NCBI GenBank assembly: GCA_033852135.1
Contig: JAWSVB010000008.1
Location: forward strand, 1 to 64,000
Length of the DNA stretch: 64,000 nt
Origin: QZLE01 sp033852135
GTDB lineage: Bacteria; Pseudomonadota; Gammaproteobacteria; QZLD01
Direction: 5' to 3'
A model generated the notes under the pieces. The model saw nothing but the letters and a program-made list of their open reading frames with translations, made no database searches and had not been told where the DNA came from. A program made the position numbers and the translations under genes. Shown piece by piece: positions 8,682-17,490 of this stretch. Numbering within the stretch: the stretch's first letter is position 1; each line of letters starts with the position of its first letter.

Positions 8682-9566
8682 TTACTGGCAAGAACCTACT
8701 AATTCGTAATAGCCTGTAGAAGTTTCAGATAGTGAAACAACGGTATTCCTATCTGACCCAAGACTATCAACTGATCCTGAAGCGTAGTATTTACGGGATG
8801 ATTTATATGCTCTTCCAGCAGAGACGTGATCTTTAATTGTGTCTGTTGTGCAACTAAGTGGTCCAGAAGCAGCTAGTGTTGTTTCGTATGCAGAAGTTGA
8901 ATAATCACTATATGCTTGCTCTTGATCAAAAGCTCTAACTTGTACTTCATAATTAGTACCTGGATTTAGATTAGTTAAATAAGCCATTACGCTATACATG
9001 TTACCAAGATCAATCCAAGAACCGCCAACTTCTCTGTATTGTACATTGTATCCAATATTGTGATTTTCCGGGTCAGTTGATTCATCCCAAACAGCAGTTA
9101 TCGCTGTTTCCGTTGGATTCATTAAGGTTAGATTTTGTGGAATAGATGGTGCTTCGTTGCCTGCAAATCCAGTAGTTGCAAATGTGACCTCATTTGAATA
9201 TGGAGTTTCATTTCCACAAGCATCATAAGCTGTAATAACAAAGTTATACATTGCTCCTGCAGTTAACCCATTTATACTTACAGCAGGGGCAAACATGTTA
9301 CATAGAGTATATTGAGCAGGATACTCTGTTCTTGTGCTGCATGTAGTGCCTTCACAACCGTAAGCTTTTAATCCAGCAACATCAATTGGCATCATCGTTG
9401 CCGGGTTTACAGCAACTCCTCCTAGGCAAAATCCTGCTGAATCAACTCCAACACCAGTGCTGGCTTCTAGTGTTACATCATCGGGAGGGGTGGTATCTTC
9501 AGTGCAATCTGCAAATACATTTGAGGAAAGAACCGCCATCATAAATAGTGATATTAAAATTTTCAT
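8682..9566 (-). CDS. Secreted fibronectin type III protein with C-terminal extracellular-enzyme-type domain
   Basis: A 294-residue exported protein. The signal peptide is residues 1-19, ending VFA. The first Fn3-like segment is about 20-130 and contains several cysteines. The second, about 137-232, is a clear Fn3 (PQNLTLMNPTETAITAVWDE ... YEVQVRAFD). The C-terminal 58 residues (HVSAGRAYKSSRKYYASGS, GYYELVGSC) look like the small module found at the end of some secreted PHA depolymerases and chitinases. No catalytic domain is present, so it is more likely a binding or surface protein. The start is supported by AAGGAAG upstream. It is divergent from the VWA gene across 355 bp. Confidence 0.8.
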   Translation of the reverse strand: MKILISLFMMAVLSSNVFADCTEDTTPPDDVTLEASTGVGVDSAGFCLGGVAVNPATMMPIDVAGLKAYGCEGTTCSTRTEYPAQYTLCNMFAPAVSINGLTAGAMYNFVITAYDACGNETPYSNEVTFATTGFAGNEAPSIPQNLTLMNPTETAITAVWDESTDPENHNIGYNVQYREVGGSWIDLGNMYSVMAYLTNLNPGTNYEVQVRAFDQEQAYSDYSTSAYETTLAASGPLSCTTDTIKDHVSAGRAYKSSRKYYASGSVDSLGSDRNTVVSLSETSTGYYELVGSCQ

Positions 9567-9921
9567 ATAACAAACTTCCTTTTTTATTAGTTAATTAAAT
9601 TACATTTAAAACGTGTGTCATACCATTTGGTATCTTAGCGCTAATTACACCCTCACATAATTAGCAATTTTCCTCCTTGACAGTTAATATAAATAAACTA
9701 GTAGAAAGCTACCTGCATAGTGTCTGAGCTTTGCTTGATCATAATGATGAAGGTGCTTATGAAAGGACGTTCTTAAAAACGGATAGTTGTCATCAAATTA
9801 ACTGACAACTTTTTACATTTTTCTTACAAAGTTTTATCTTTTTCTGACCTTTGGTTTGACGTTTAGAGTTAGATTAATCATATGCTTACTTAAAACATAG
9901 AACTAAACCTAGGAGAACAAA
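9567..9921. promoter_or_regulatory. 355-bp divergent intergenic region with repeats
   Basis: No gene seen. Two motifs stand out. One is an inverted repeat GTTGTCA / TGACAAC (9786-9792, 9803-9809). The other is a pair of direct repeats TTACA at 9813-9817 and 9824-9828, 11 bp apart, the spacing at which OmpR/PhoB-type regulators bind. A possible promoter is TTGACG at 9856-9861 with TATGCT at 9881-9886, but its 19-bp spacer is long. Confidence 0.35.
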
Positions 9922-11238
9922 ATGAAAAAGGTTATTTCAATATTTATCATTCTCATGTGCGCATTGCATATGCCAGTTAATGCAAAGCAAATATCACTTA
10001 ATGTGGATATGGGAACCCCAGTTATGCTGTCCGATACACAGCAAACAGCATATATAAAAGTATCTCTTACCGGATTTGAGCAGGAAAAGAACTCGACAAG
10101 AACTCCTGCAAATATTGCAATTGTCATCGATAAGTCAGGATCTATGGATGGCAAAAAGATGAAGCAAGCTATAGAAGCCGCAGTTATGGCAGTTAATATT
10201 CTTGATCCTAATGATATTGTCTCTATTGTTACTTACGACACATCGGTAGAAGTTATTGTTCCAGCAACTAAAGTTTTTGACAAAAGTTCAATTATTAACG
10301 CCATTCGAAGAGTCGGAGCAGGTGGTAGTACTGCTCTTTTCGCTGGTGTAAGTAAAGGTGCTGGCGAAGTCAGAAAATTTATCGAGAAGAACCGTGTTAA
10401 CAGGGTGATTTTGCTTTCAGATGGACAGGCAAATATTGGCCCAAGCACACCTACTGAATTAGGCCAGTTAGGGATGTCTCTAGGTAAAGAGACAATCAGT
10501 GTTACAACAATCGGGTTAGGGCTAGGGTACAATGAAGACTTAATGACTCAATTAGCTGGTTACAGTGATGGAAACCACGCTTTTGTAGAGAACGCTCAAG
10601 ATCTGGTTAAAATCTTTCAGTATGAATTTGGTGATGTGATGTCAGTAGTTGCACAAGATGTAAACATCATTATCAACTGTTCTCCGCAGGTAAAACCTAT
10701 AAGAGTTTTAGGACGTGATGCTGAAATTATTGGTCAAAAAATCCACACCAAACTTAATCAGCTATATAGTGAACAAGAGAAATATATATTGGTAGAAGTT
10801 GAAGTACCAGCTGCTAAGACAGGTACAACATATGATGTTGCTTCGGTAGATGTATCTTATGAGAATTTGCACTCACAAAAAAGAGACTCTCTATCTGATT
10901 CTTCAAAGGTGTTGTTTTCAGCCTCTCAGGATGAGATTACCAAGTCGACTAATATAGCAGTAATGGAAAAAGCTGTTGAGCAGGTTTCTACAGACAATAA
11001 TCGCCAGGCAATCATTCTGCGTGATAAGGGTAAAATCAAAGAAGCAAAAATTCTGCTGGAGAAAAATACAGAGTATCTAAAAGATAAAGCCAGTTCATAT
11101 AGCTCACCATCGATAAAAAAGCTTGAAGAAGAGAGTCGTTTAGATGCACAAGAGCTAGAAGATGAAGGCGAGTGGAATAAAAAGAGAAAGAGTTTAAAAG
11201 CAAGAAATTATAAGCGTAGCAAACAGCAATCATATTAA
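9922..11238 (+). CDS. Exported von Willebrand factor A domain protein
   Basis: A 438-residue protein. The signal peptide is residues 1-21, ending VNA. A VWA domain spans about 58-230, with an intact metal-ion-dependent adhesion site: DKSGSMDG for DxSxS, a Thr/Ser in GGSTALFAG, and LLSDGQANIG. After it come a beta-rich stretch and a Lys/Glu-rich C-terminal region (about 330-438) likely to be helical. Such stand-alone secreted VWA proteins bind other proteins in a Mg2+-dependent way. The start follows AGGAG at 9911-9915. A sensor kinase and regulator follow in the same direction, so it may be an input or target of that pair. Confidence 0.85.
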   Translation: MKKVISIFIILMCALHMPVNAKQISLNVDMGTPVMLSDTQQTAYIKVSLTGFEQEKNSTRTPANIAIVIDKSGSMDGKKMKQAIEAAVMAVNILDPNDIVSIVTYDTSVEVIVPATKVFDKSSIINAIRRVGAGGSTALFAGVSKGAGEVRKFIEKNRVNRVILLSDGQANIGPSTPTELGQLGMSLGKETISVTTIGLGLGYNEDLMTQLAGYSDGNHAFVENAQDLVKIFQYEFGDVMSVVAQDVNIIINCSPQVKPIRVLGRDAEIIGQKIHTKLNQLYSEQEKYILVEVEVPAAKTGTTYDVASVDVSYENLHSQKRDSLSDSSKVLFSASQDEITKSTNIAVMEKAVEQVSTDNNRQAIILRDKGKIKEAKILLEKNTEYLKDKASSYSSPSIKKLEEESRLDAQELEDEGEWNKKRKSLKARNYKRSKQQSY

Positions 11239-11314
11239 TCTGCTATTGGATAATACAGTGGGCGGATAAATATACTACGCTTGCTGTATCCAGGGTTTAT
11301 ACAAGGATAGTTAG

Positions 11315-11344
11315 TGCTGAGGATGAGATATAATCTCCTCAGCA
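11315..11344 (+). terminator. Hairpin after the VWA gene
   Basis: Inverted repeat TGCTGAGGA / TCCTCAGCA (11315-11323, 11336-11344), followed only by TTTAGATT. It may partly terminate transcription before the kinase gene. Confidence 0.4.
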
Positions 11345-11431
11345 TTTAGATTGATAAGTTGAAGTATGTACGTATATGACAGCGGTACTATATAGGTTTC
11401 TAAAAACTGATAAAAAAGAAGGATATTTATT

Positions 11432-13177
11432 TTGCATAGAAAAATAATAGCCATTTTACTTATAATTGTAGTGATTCCTGTCCTCCTATTGGGGTGGATG
11501 GGAATGCGAATGTCAAAGAATGAGCAAAGCGTTATTAAGCAACAAATTAATTCATTAAATATCGCTCAGTTAGAAAAAGTAGATTCAGTTATTAGTGGAT
11601 ATTTCAGCGAGTTAGAAAAGAAAATTCTTGCTGATTCACTGCATATTTCAAATGATACAAATAAATTCGCTACTTACCTTAAAAATGAAGCATTGGTAAA
11701 GAGTGGAATCATATTTGATGAAAATGGAAAACGTATATTTCCTGCTAATGGAAAAGCTCTATCAGAAAAAGAACGTATATTTATTGAAAAGGCGCAGATG
11801 TTCAGGGAAGAGAACATTATTTCGAATAATCAAATAGGCCAGCAGGATCAGTTTTCACAGCAATCTACTCAAACTCAAAGCAAATCTATTTTTGGCATTT
11901 CTCGTACGGTATCTGGTGAAACCTTATATAAATCTTCTCGTGAAAGGAATAAGCCAATTAAATATGGTTGGTATACATGGTTTTCTGGCGCAGAGCAGAA
12001 TCATATTTTTTGGTGGAAAAATAATGGCAAGATCTATGGAGTTGAGCTTTTTCATGCTCGTTTGATATCAGACATTATCATAATGCTTCCAACCGCTTCA
12101 GGAAGCATAGATTCACAGATAAGTATGAAAAGGAAACCTCTGCAACTGAACCCTTCAAGACAAGACGCCCTTATAAAGCTTATCGATAGTAATAATTCAC
12201 TTATCTACCAGTGGGGATTATATAATCCAGTAGAGCATGAGAAGTATGCAACAGCGATGGCGTTAAGTAAGCCACTGGGAAGCTGGAAGCTGGAGTATTA
12301 CGCAGAAAAACAAGTTTATAATCCAATTTTTAATATGTTCAATATTTTGAGCACGCTTATAGCAATATCCTCAATATTAAGTGGGTTAGCATACTATCTA
12401 TACCGAGAGCACAGACGTGAAATAATACTCGGCAAGCAGCGGGTAAATTTCGTAAGCCAAGTGTCTCACGAGCTCAAAACACCGCTTACAAATATTCGTA
12501 TGTATGCTGAATTACTTGAGAATCAATTATTGGAAGAGAAACTTCTTGAAGAGCAATATCAAGAGGAGCATCAACAGGATGAAGAACCAAAATATATCAG
12601 GCATATCAATATAATATCTTCCGAAAGTCAGCGATTATCAAGATTGATAGCCAACATACTTAATTTTTCTAAAGCTACTAAGTCAGGTCTTAATATTCAT
12701 AAAACAAGTGGTGAGATTGATGTGGTAGTTAGTTCGGTAATCTCAAAATTCGAACCGCTATTAGCAGCTAAGGATTTTGAATTTGATATTCAATTAAATG
12801 CACGTAAAACCGTATTGTTTGACCAGGATGCACTAGAGCAAATACTTAACAACCTGCTAAGTAATGTTGAAAAATATGGAGCCTCAGGAAAATTCATCTG
12901 CATAACAAGTTCACAGCAGGAAGATTTCACAACAATAACAGTTCAGGATAAAGGACCAGGAATACCCGCAAGCGAGCAAGCTAAAGTGTTCCAACCATTT
13001 TATCGTATAAGCTCTAAATTAACCGATGGTGTATCTGGTACTGGTATTGGCTTAAGCATTGCCAAAGATTTAGCGATATTACATGGTGGTAGTTTAGAGC
13101 TAGTACCATTTGAATCCGGAGCATATTTCAAACTTAAAATACACACACCAATCAAAGCTTCAATTATAAATAGATAA
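11432..13177 (+). CDS. Membrane sensor histidine kinase
   Basis: A 581-residue two-component kinase. Membrane helices lie at about residues 5-24 and 302-324, with a roughly 275-residue periplasmic sensor between them that I cannot assign. The H box SQVSHELKTPLTNIR carries the phosphorylated His at about residue 346. The N box is QILNNLLSNVEKYG, G1 DKGPGIP, and G2 GTGIGLSIA, all intact. The HisKA helix contains an unusual Glu/Gln-rich insert (LLEEKLLEEQYQEEHQQDEE). The start is TTG with AAGGA eight bases before it. The response regulator gene follows 39 bp downstream, so the two form an operon. Confidence 0.92.
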   Translation: MHRKIIAILLIIVVIPVLLLGWMGMRMSKNEQSVIKQQINSLNIAQLEKVDSVISGYFSELEKKILADSLHISNDTNKFATYLKNEALVKSGIIFDENGKRIFPANGKALSEKERIFIEKAQMFREENIISNNQIGQQDQFSQQSTQTQSKSIFGISRTVSGETLYKSSRERNKPIKYGWYTWFSGAEQNHIFWWKNNGKIYGVELFHARLISDIIIMLPTASGSIDSQISMKRKPLQLNPSRQDALIKLIDSNNSLIYQWGLYNPVEHEKYATAMALSKPLGSWKLEYYAEKQVYNPIFNMFNILSTLIAISSILSGLAYYLYREHRREIILGKQRVNFVSQVSHELKTPLTNIRMYAELLENQLLEEKLLEEQYQEEHQQDEEPKYIRHINIISSESQRLSRLIANILNFSKATKSGLNIHKTSGEIDVVVSSVISKFEPLLAAKDFEFDIQLNARKTVLFDQDALEQILNNLLSNVEKYGASGKFICITSSQQEDFTTITVQDKGPGIPASEQAKVFQPFYRISSKLTDGVSGTGIGLSIAKDLAILHGGSLELVPFESGAYFKLKIHTPIKASIINR

Positions 13178-13216
13178 GCTAAAAAATTACGGTGTAACTC
13201 AGGTAAAGAAAAGATA

Positions 13217-13906
13217 ATGAAAATACTAATTGCAGAAGATGATAAGTTTATCAGAGAAGGGATAGAAGAGATCCTGAGGTCAGAAGGGTATGAGACTATC
13301 GTGGCAAACGATGGGCAGGAGGCTATAAGCCTATTCGATACACAGCGCCCTGATTTTGTCCTGCTTGATATAATGATGCCCAATATCGATGGTTATGAAG
13401 TGTGCAGAAGAATCCGTAAAACAGATGAACAGATCCCGGTAATTTTTATCAGCGCAAAATCAGAAGAGATAGATAAGGTGATTGGATTAGAGCTGGGAGC
13501 AGATGACTTTATTGTAAAACCATTTGGAACCAGAGAAGTAATCGCCAGAATCAGAGCAATAACTCGCCGTTGTTTAGCCAGAGCACAAAAAAGTGATAAT
13601 GCACCAAAACAAATAACCCTAAAAGATCTAAGCGTATTTCCAACCGAGCTCAGAGCGCAAAGAGGGAGCACCATAATCGAGCTAAGCCTGCGCGATATCA
13701 ACATACTAACCTTATTGCACAAAATGAAAGGCAGTGTTGTTAAAAGAGATACCATTTTCAATGAATGCTGGGGGCGTGATTATCTTCCAAATAGCCGTAC
13801 ACTAGATCAACACATATCAAAACTCAGAAAACAGATAGAGGTAGACCAGAAAGACCCACAAATAGTTAAAACAGTTCACGGGGTAGGGTATAGGTTTGAT
13901 GAATAG
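13217..13906 (+). CDS. OmpR/PhoB-family response regulator
   Basis: A 229-residue regulator with a receiver domain (1 to about 120) and a winged-helix DNA-binding domain (about 130-229). The acidic pocket EDD is at residues 7-9, the phosphorylated Asp is residue 51 in LLDIMMPNIDG, and the conserved Lys is in IVKPFG. The C-terminal part ends with the family's recognition helix and wing, SRTLDQHISKLRKQIE and TVHGVGYRFDE. It is the partner of the kinase upstream. A TTACA direct repeat ahead of the VWA gene is a possible binding site. Confidence 0.93.
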   Translation: MKILIAEDDKFIREGIEEILRSEGYETIVANDGQEAISLFDTQRPDFVLLDIMMPNIDGYEVCRRIRKTDEQIPVIFISAKSEEIDKVIGLELGADDFIVKPFGTREVIARIRAITRRCLARAQKSDNAPKQITLKDLSVFPTELRAQRGSTIIELSLRDINILTLLHKMKGSVVKRDTIFNECWGRDYLPNSRTLDQHISKLRKQIEVDQKDPQIVKTVHGVGYRFDE

Positions 13907-14776
13907 AGCTTCACACTATCAATTTCAAAATCGATCTATTACTTATAAGTTTAGCAACTGATATTAAGAGTCACCTTAAGCTGAAGTATTATGTTTTTGG
14001 ATGGGTGAGATGATGGCTATATTAGGTATTAAATAGTATTAATCTAAAAATAAATTTTATTGAATATTAGTCAATAAATGCCCACGTTTAATGGTATAAA
14101 TGCGTGTTAATTAAGGCTATATAGTTTTCTTTTGTGTAAACCTTTTACTTTATCCTAGTGTTAGCTTATAAAAATTTATTAATTTTTCTTGACTAGTTGT
14201 TAACAGTCACAACTCAATTCTTATCATATTATATATAAATGTGAATTTAGAGTGTTTTATTACTTTGGTTTATGATTGTTGTTCTATAAGATAATGATAT
14301 TTAAGGTAATTAGGTTGCTGTTTAAAAATTAACCAATTTGTAATAAAACTATAACAGTACTAGAGTTAAGGTACATATTCATTTTTTGTCCACAAAGTTA
14401 TCCACAGGTTTTGTGGATAAATATTTATCTATTAAAGTGACAATATCACTAATTAGTAGGTGCTAAAATTCAAATAAAGTCAGCAAGAAAATATTGTTTT
14501 TTTCCTTTGCCTATAAAGCTGCTATATAAAAACATGAGAATGTGACTATTACTTCAATTCATATTGCTTGTATAGCTCAGTTTGTCTCTGATTAGTTTTA
14601 ATTTATTGTATTAGCCTATAGGAGTGTCGAATAATCTTACAACTGCTTTACAGAGCATATGAAAATATACTTATGAATTAATATCTTGGTTGTTTGGCAT
14701 ATGTTTTGCTTAGAGTCATTCGGTTTGATTATTAAAATTTAAATCATATTCAAAAACTAAGTGGAGATTAAGAAAA
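13907..14776. other. 870-bp AT-rich gene-free region
   Basis: No supported gene on either strand. The region is very AT-rich throughout and contains the DnaA-box cluster at 14386-14420. Its last part must hold the promoter of the PEP-CTERM gene, whose GTG is preceded by GGAGATTAAG. I see no tRNA or long repeat in it. Confidence 0.7.
14386..14420. promoter_or_regulatory. Cluster of three DnaA boxes
   Basis: TTGTCCACA (14386-14394, one mismatch), TTATCCACA (14398-14406, perfect) and TGTGGATAA (14412-14420, perfect on the minus strand) lie within 35 bp of AT-rich DNA. This is the form of replication-origin or DnaA-regulated sites. The usual origin neighbours (dnaA, mnmG, rpmH) are absent from the window. 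Confidence 0.6.
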
Positions 14777-15301
14777 GTGAAAAAGATTATTTGTTTGTTT
14801 GTGTTTTTGTACGCTGGAGTTGCTAACGCAACTATCATATCTGAAGAGTATACGGTTACTCCAGGTAATACTGATATACACTATTTCAATTTCACTGTTA
14901 CTGGTGCTGGAAACTTTGTGCTAGACGCATTTGGTAATTCAACACTAGGCGAAGGGTATAATTCAGATACCGTATTACAGTTATTCCATACTTCTTTAGA
15001 TATAGATAACTATATGCAAGGAAATGATGATGGTGGTGTTGGAGTTGATGCACAATTATCTATTTTTCTTGGTCTAGGCGATTACATCATGGCAGTTGGA
15101 GACTATTGGTTTGATGCTTATGATGCTGTAGCAGGAATCGGCGGTCAAACAGAAGCTCCAGGTGGCTTAATTAGAGCTCAGGTTTCATCTAATACTGGTG
15201 TTGCAGTAAAGACAAATGAAGTACCAGAGCCAACATCATTATTTTTGCTTGGTCTTGGTTTAGTTGGGTTTGGGTTTTCAAGAAAGAAAAAAACCGCATA
15301 A
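14777..15301 (+). CDS. PEP-CTERM sorting domain protein
   Basis: A 174-residue exported protein. The signal peptide is residues 1-18, ending ANA. The body, with DTVLQLFHTSLDIDNY, GNDDGGVG and LGLGDYIMAVGDYW, resembles the beta-sandwich DVUA0089/pre-peptidase-like proteins often linked to this tail. The C-terminus is a textbook PEP-CTERM signal: VPEP, a hydrophobic helix LFLLGLGLVGFGF, then SRKKK. Exosortase (EpsH/XrtA) recognises PEP in the membrane and the protein is delivered to the surface or to an exopolysaccharide matrix. The exosortase is not in the window. The start is GTG with GGAG upstream. Confidence 0.9.
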   Translation: MKKIICLFVFLYAGVANATIISEEYTVTPGNTDIHYFNFTVTGAGNFVLDAFGNSTLGEGYNSDTVLQLFHTSLDIDNYMQGNDDGGVGVDAQLSIFLGLGDYIMAVGDYWFDAYDAVAGIGGQTEAPGGLIRAQVSSNTGVAVKTNEVPEPTSLFLLGLGLVGFGFSRKKKTA

Positions 15302-15324
15302 TCTAGCTAGCATAGCCAGCACAT

Positions 15325-15357
15325 AAAAAAAGCCTTGGCATTGACCAAGGCTTTTTT
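15325..15357. terminator. Rho-independent terminator after PEP-CTERM gene
   Basis: A 13-bp stem AAAAAAGCCTTGG / CCAAGGCTTTTTT around CATTGA, with a T-run on the plus strand and the matching A-run on the left. It would work in both directions. Confidence 0.88.
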
Positions 15358-15430
15358 ATGCCTAATCAGATTTACAGATGTACCTTATCCCGATATCTTA
15401 TTGCTAAACACAATCAATTGGAGATAAACG

Positions 15431-15940
15431 TTGTTAAATAATCCCAGGCCTCACCATTATACCTTTGCTCACACTGCCTTAAGAATGTTATGCGAAAGTA
15501 ATCCGCTGCAGTTCTTTGAGGTTATGGGGTCTGATGAAAGAGATAAGTTGTTAAAGTTTGTATTGAGTAAGGTCGTTGAGCAGTGTGAAGGTGATAAAAC
15601 ACCAGACTTTGATTTTGATGAAGTGAAAATTCATACTGTTAAACTGGGTGATTATCCAACGGTTTTAGTAGTGATGCCACAAGTAGAAGCTGTTACAGAA
15701 GCGGTAATGACGGCCATTGTATTAACCAATCGTTTAGACCTTGAAGATCCAGATAATAAAATTAGTTGCCGATATTTCGTGCTAGAGCTAAGCCTTAGTT
15801 CTGATGGTAATCCACAAACATCTCTATGTGAATGGGCTGGTGATGAACACTTAAACCATGGTGATGGCCCAGAGCCATCTGTGAAGGCTTTTTTAACTGC
15901 AATTGAATCATTTTTAAAGCTTAAAGAGAAATGTCAGTAG
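15431..15940 (+). CDS. Hypothetical cytoplasmic protein
   Basis: A 169-residue protein with no signal peptide or membrane segment and an acidic composition. I recognise no family. It has a mixed alpha/beta look, with a strand-rich centre (HTVKLGDYPTVLVVMPQ and CRYFVLELSLS) and a C-terminal helix. The start is TTG at 15431, with GGAG seven bases before it; ATG 15485 would remove a conserved-looking basic/aromatic leader. It precedes the sirtuin gene by 63 bp in the same direction, so the two could be co-transcribed. Confidence 0.7.
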   Translation: MLNNPRPHHYTFAHTALRMLCESNPLQFFEVMGSDERDKLLKFVLSKVVEQCEGDKTPDFDFDEVKIHTVKLGDYPTVLVVMPQVEAVTEAVMTAIVLTNRLDLEDPDNKISCRYFVLELSLSSDGNPQTSLCEWAGDEHLNHGDGPEPSVKAFLTAIESFLKLKEKCQ

Positions 15941-16003
15941 ACTGCAATAAATGGTTATAAATTACGTTAAAAGTGATTTTGTTTGAATTGATATGGTATA
16001 AAA

Positions 16004-16816
16004 ATGCAACAACAAATTAAAACTGCCGCCCGAATTATATCAGAAGCTGATGCTATATTTATATCCGCTGGTGCCGGCATGGGGGTCGATTCTGGTTTGC
16101 CTGATTTTAGAGGTGATGAAGGTTTTTGGAAGGCATATCCATTATTAAAAGAAGAGCAGTTATCATTTTATGATTTAGCAAATCCAGCGTGGTTTCGTGA
16201 TGATCCTGCAAGAGCATGGGGTTTTTACGGTCACAGGTACAATCTGTATAAATCAACTCAGCCACATCAAGGGTTTTCTATTTTAAGAGATTGGTGTGAA
16301 TCAAAAAACACTCCTTCTTTTGTGTTTACTAGTAATGTTGATGGCCATTTTCAAAAGTCAGGATTTTGTTCTGATCAGGTTTTTGAATGTCATGGCTCTA
16401 TAAATCACTTGCAGTGTTCTAATTGTTGTAGCAATGATATTTGGGTTGCTGGTGATATGAGAATTGAGGTGGATCTTGATACACTGAAAGCAACAAATGA
16501 CCTGCCTCGTTGCCCAAAATGTAATGCTATTGCCAGACCTAATATTTTGATGTTTGGTGATGGCGATTGGTTGCCGCATAGATCTCAATTACAGAGGCAA
16601 AATTATAGAAGCTGGAACTCTAAAGTTACTGGTTATTCAATTGCGATAATTGAACTTGGTGCGGGTAAGGCAGTTCCAACTGTACGTTATGAGTCTGAAT
16701 CCCAAAAAGGCAGTTTGATTCGCATCAATCCAAGAGATTCTGATGGCCCTGTAAATACGGTTTCTATTGCTATGGGGGCAATGCAGGCACTTCAGGAAAT
16801 TGATGCAGCGCTATAA
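16004..16816 (+). CDS. Sir2-family NAD-dependent deacylase
   Basis: A 270-residue sirtuin. NAD-binding motifs GAGMGVDSGLPDFRG and FTSNVDGHFQ are present. The catalytic His is about residue 130 in ECHGSINHLQC. Four zinc-ligand cysteines come from LQCSNC and RCPKC, and RPNILMFGD follows as usual. Sirtuins remove acetyl or longer acyl groups from lysines using NAD+. The spacing between the first motif and the FTSN motif is a little long (about 80 residues), as in the group of bacterial sirtuins with a Phe-Trp-rich lid (EGFWKAYPLL). Its neighbour Pta, which makes acetyl phosphate at 20,123, is suggestive only. Confidence 0.92.
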   Translation: MQQQIKTAARIISEADAIFISAGAGMGVDSGLPDFRGDEGFWKAYPLLKEEQLSFYDLANPAWFRDDPARAWGFYGHRYNLYKSTQPHQGFSILRDWCESKNTPSFVFTSNVDGHFQKSGFCSDQVFECHGSINHLQCSNCCSNDIWVAGDMRIEVDLDTLKATNDLPRCPKCNAIARPNILMFGDGDWLPHRSQLQRQNYRSWNSKVTGYSIAIIELGAGKAVPTVRYESESQKGSLIRINPRDSDGPVNTVSIAMGAMQALQEIDAAL

Positions 16817-16921
16817 CTCCTAAAAATAGCGCTACATGGTTAATTCAACTATATTTAGTTTAGATATGCCTTTATTAACTCAATTTAGGTTTTGTTTTGG
16901 TTTATGCAGGTAGGGAACAGA

Positions 16922-17347
16922 ATGGATCAGAATTATATTGATTGGAAGCCAGAATACGACTTTGGAATAGAGGATATAGATAATCAGCATAAATATTTTG
17001 CCCATCTTATTAATAGACTTTCGGAAGAGCTTAAAAATATAAACAGCCAAGATCACGCAGCATCGATTGTATCCGAGCTTAATGCTTACGCTCATTTTCA
17101 CTTTATCAGTGAAGAAAATATTATGCGTAAAGCTGGTTATCCAAATCTGAAAGGGCATAAAATTTTACATCTGAAGCTTTTAGATGAGTTAAACACAGAA
17201 GAACTAATTTTAGATCATGAATTCTCACAGCAAAGAGCAACAGAAATCATCCAATTCTTAACTAAATGGTTTTTATCTCATACGCTCAATGAAGACAGGC
17301 TTTACGCAGATTATATATGTGGACCCAAAACTCAAAATATTGAGTAA
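16922..17347 (+). CDS. Bacteriohemerythrin
   Basis: A 141-residue single-domain hemerythrin that binds O2 at a di-iron site. Iron ligands can be picked out: His in DNQHKYF, the HxxxE pair in AHFHFISEENIM, HxxxH in GHKILHLKLL, and H...D in LSHTLNEDRLYAD. The opening WKPEYDFGIEDID is typical of the family. The start is ATG 16922, with AGGGA seven bases before it; an upstream TTG at 16892 has no such site. Such proteins carry or sense oxygen, frequently in microaerobic motile bacteria, in keeping with the chemoreceptor-rich neighbourhood. Confidence 0.93.
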   Translation: MDQNYIDWKPEYDFGIEDIDNQHKYFAHLINRLSEELKNINSQDHAASIVSELNAYAHFHFISEENIMRKAGYPNLKGHKILHLKLLDELNTEELILDHEFSQQRATEIIQFLTKWFLSHTLNEDRLYADYICGPKTQNIE

Positions 17348-17490
17348 TATCCTAGTTAATTAGCTTTAAATCAAACATAGCTCTATGTGCGCACAATGAT
17401 AAATAGCCGCTATAATTATTTGCATGGATATGACGAGATTAAGTAGATTAATAAAGTTTGCGTTATTTGCTACCGAGGTGAGATAACGTT

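Noticed and set aside
13000..13761. Long open frames on the minus strand opposite the kinase and response regulator
   Set aside because: They lie wholly opposite clear genes, have no start signals and encode low-complexity Ser/Ile-rich peptides, so they are shadows.
14386..14420. Calling the region oriC outright
   Set aside because: Only three boxes are seen, with no dnaA, mnmG or rpmH nearby and no skew data, so only a DnaA-box cluster is claimed.
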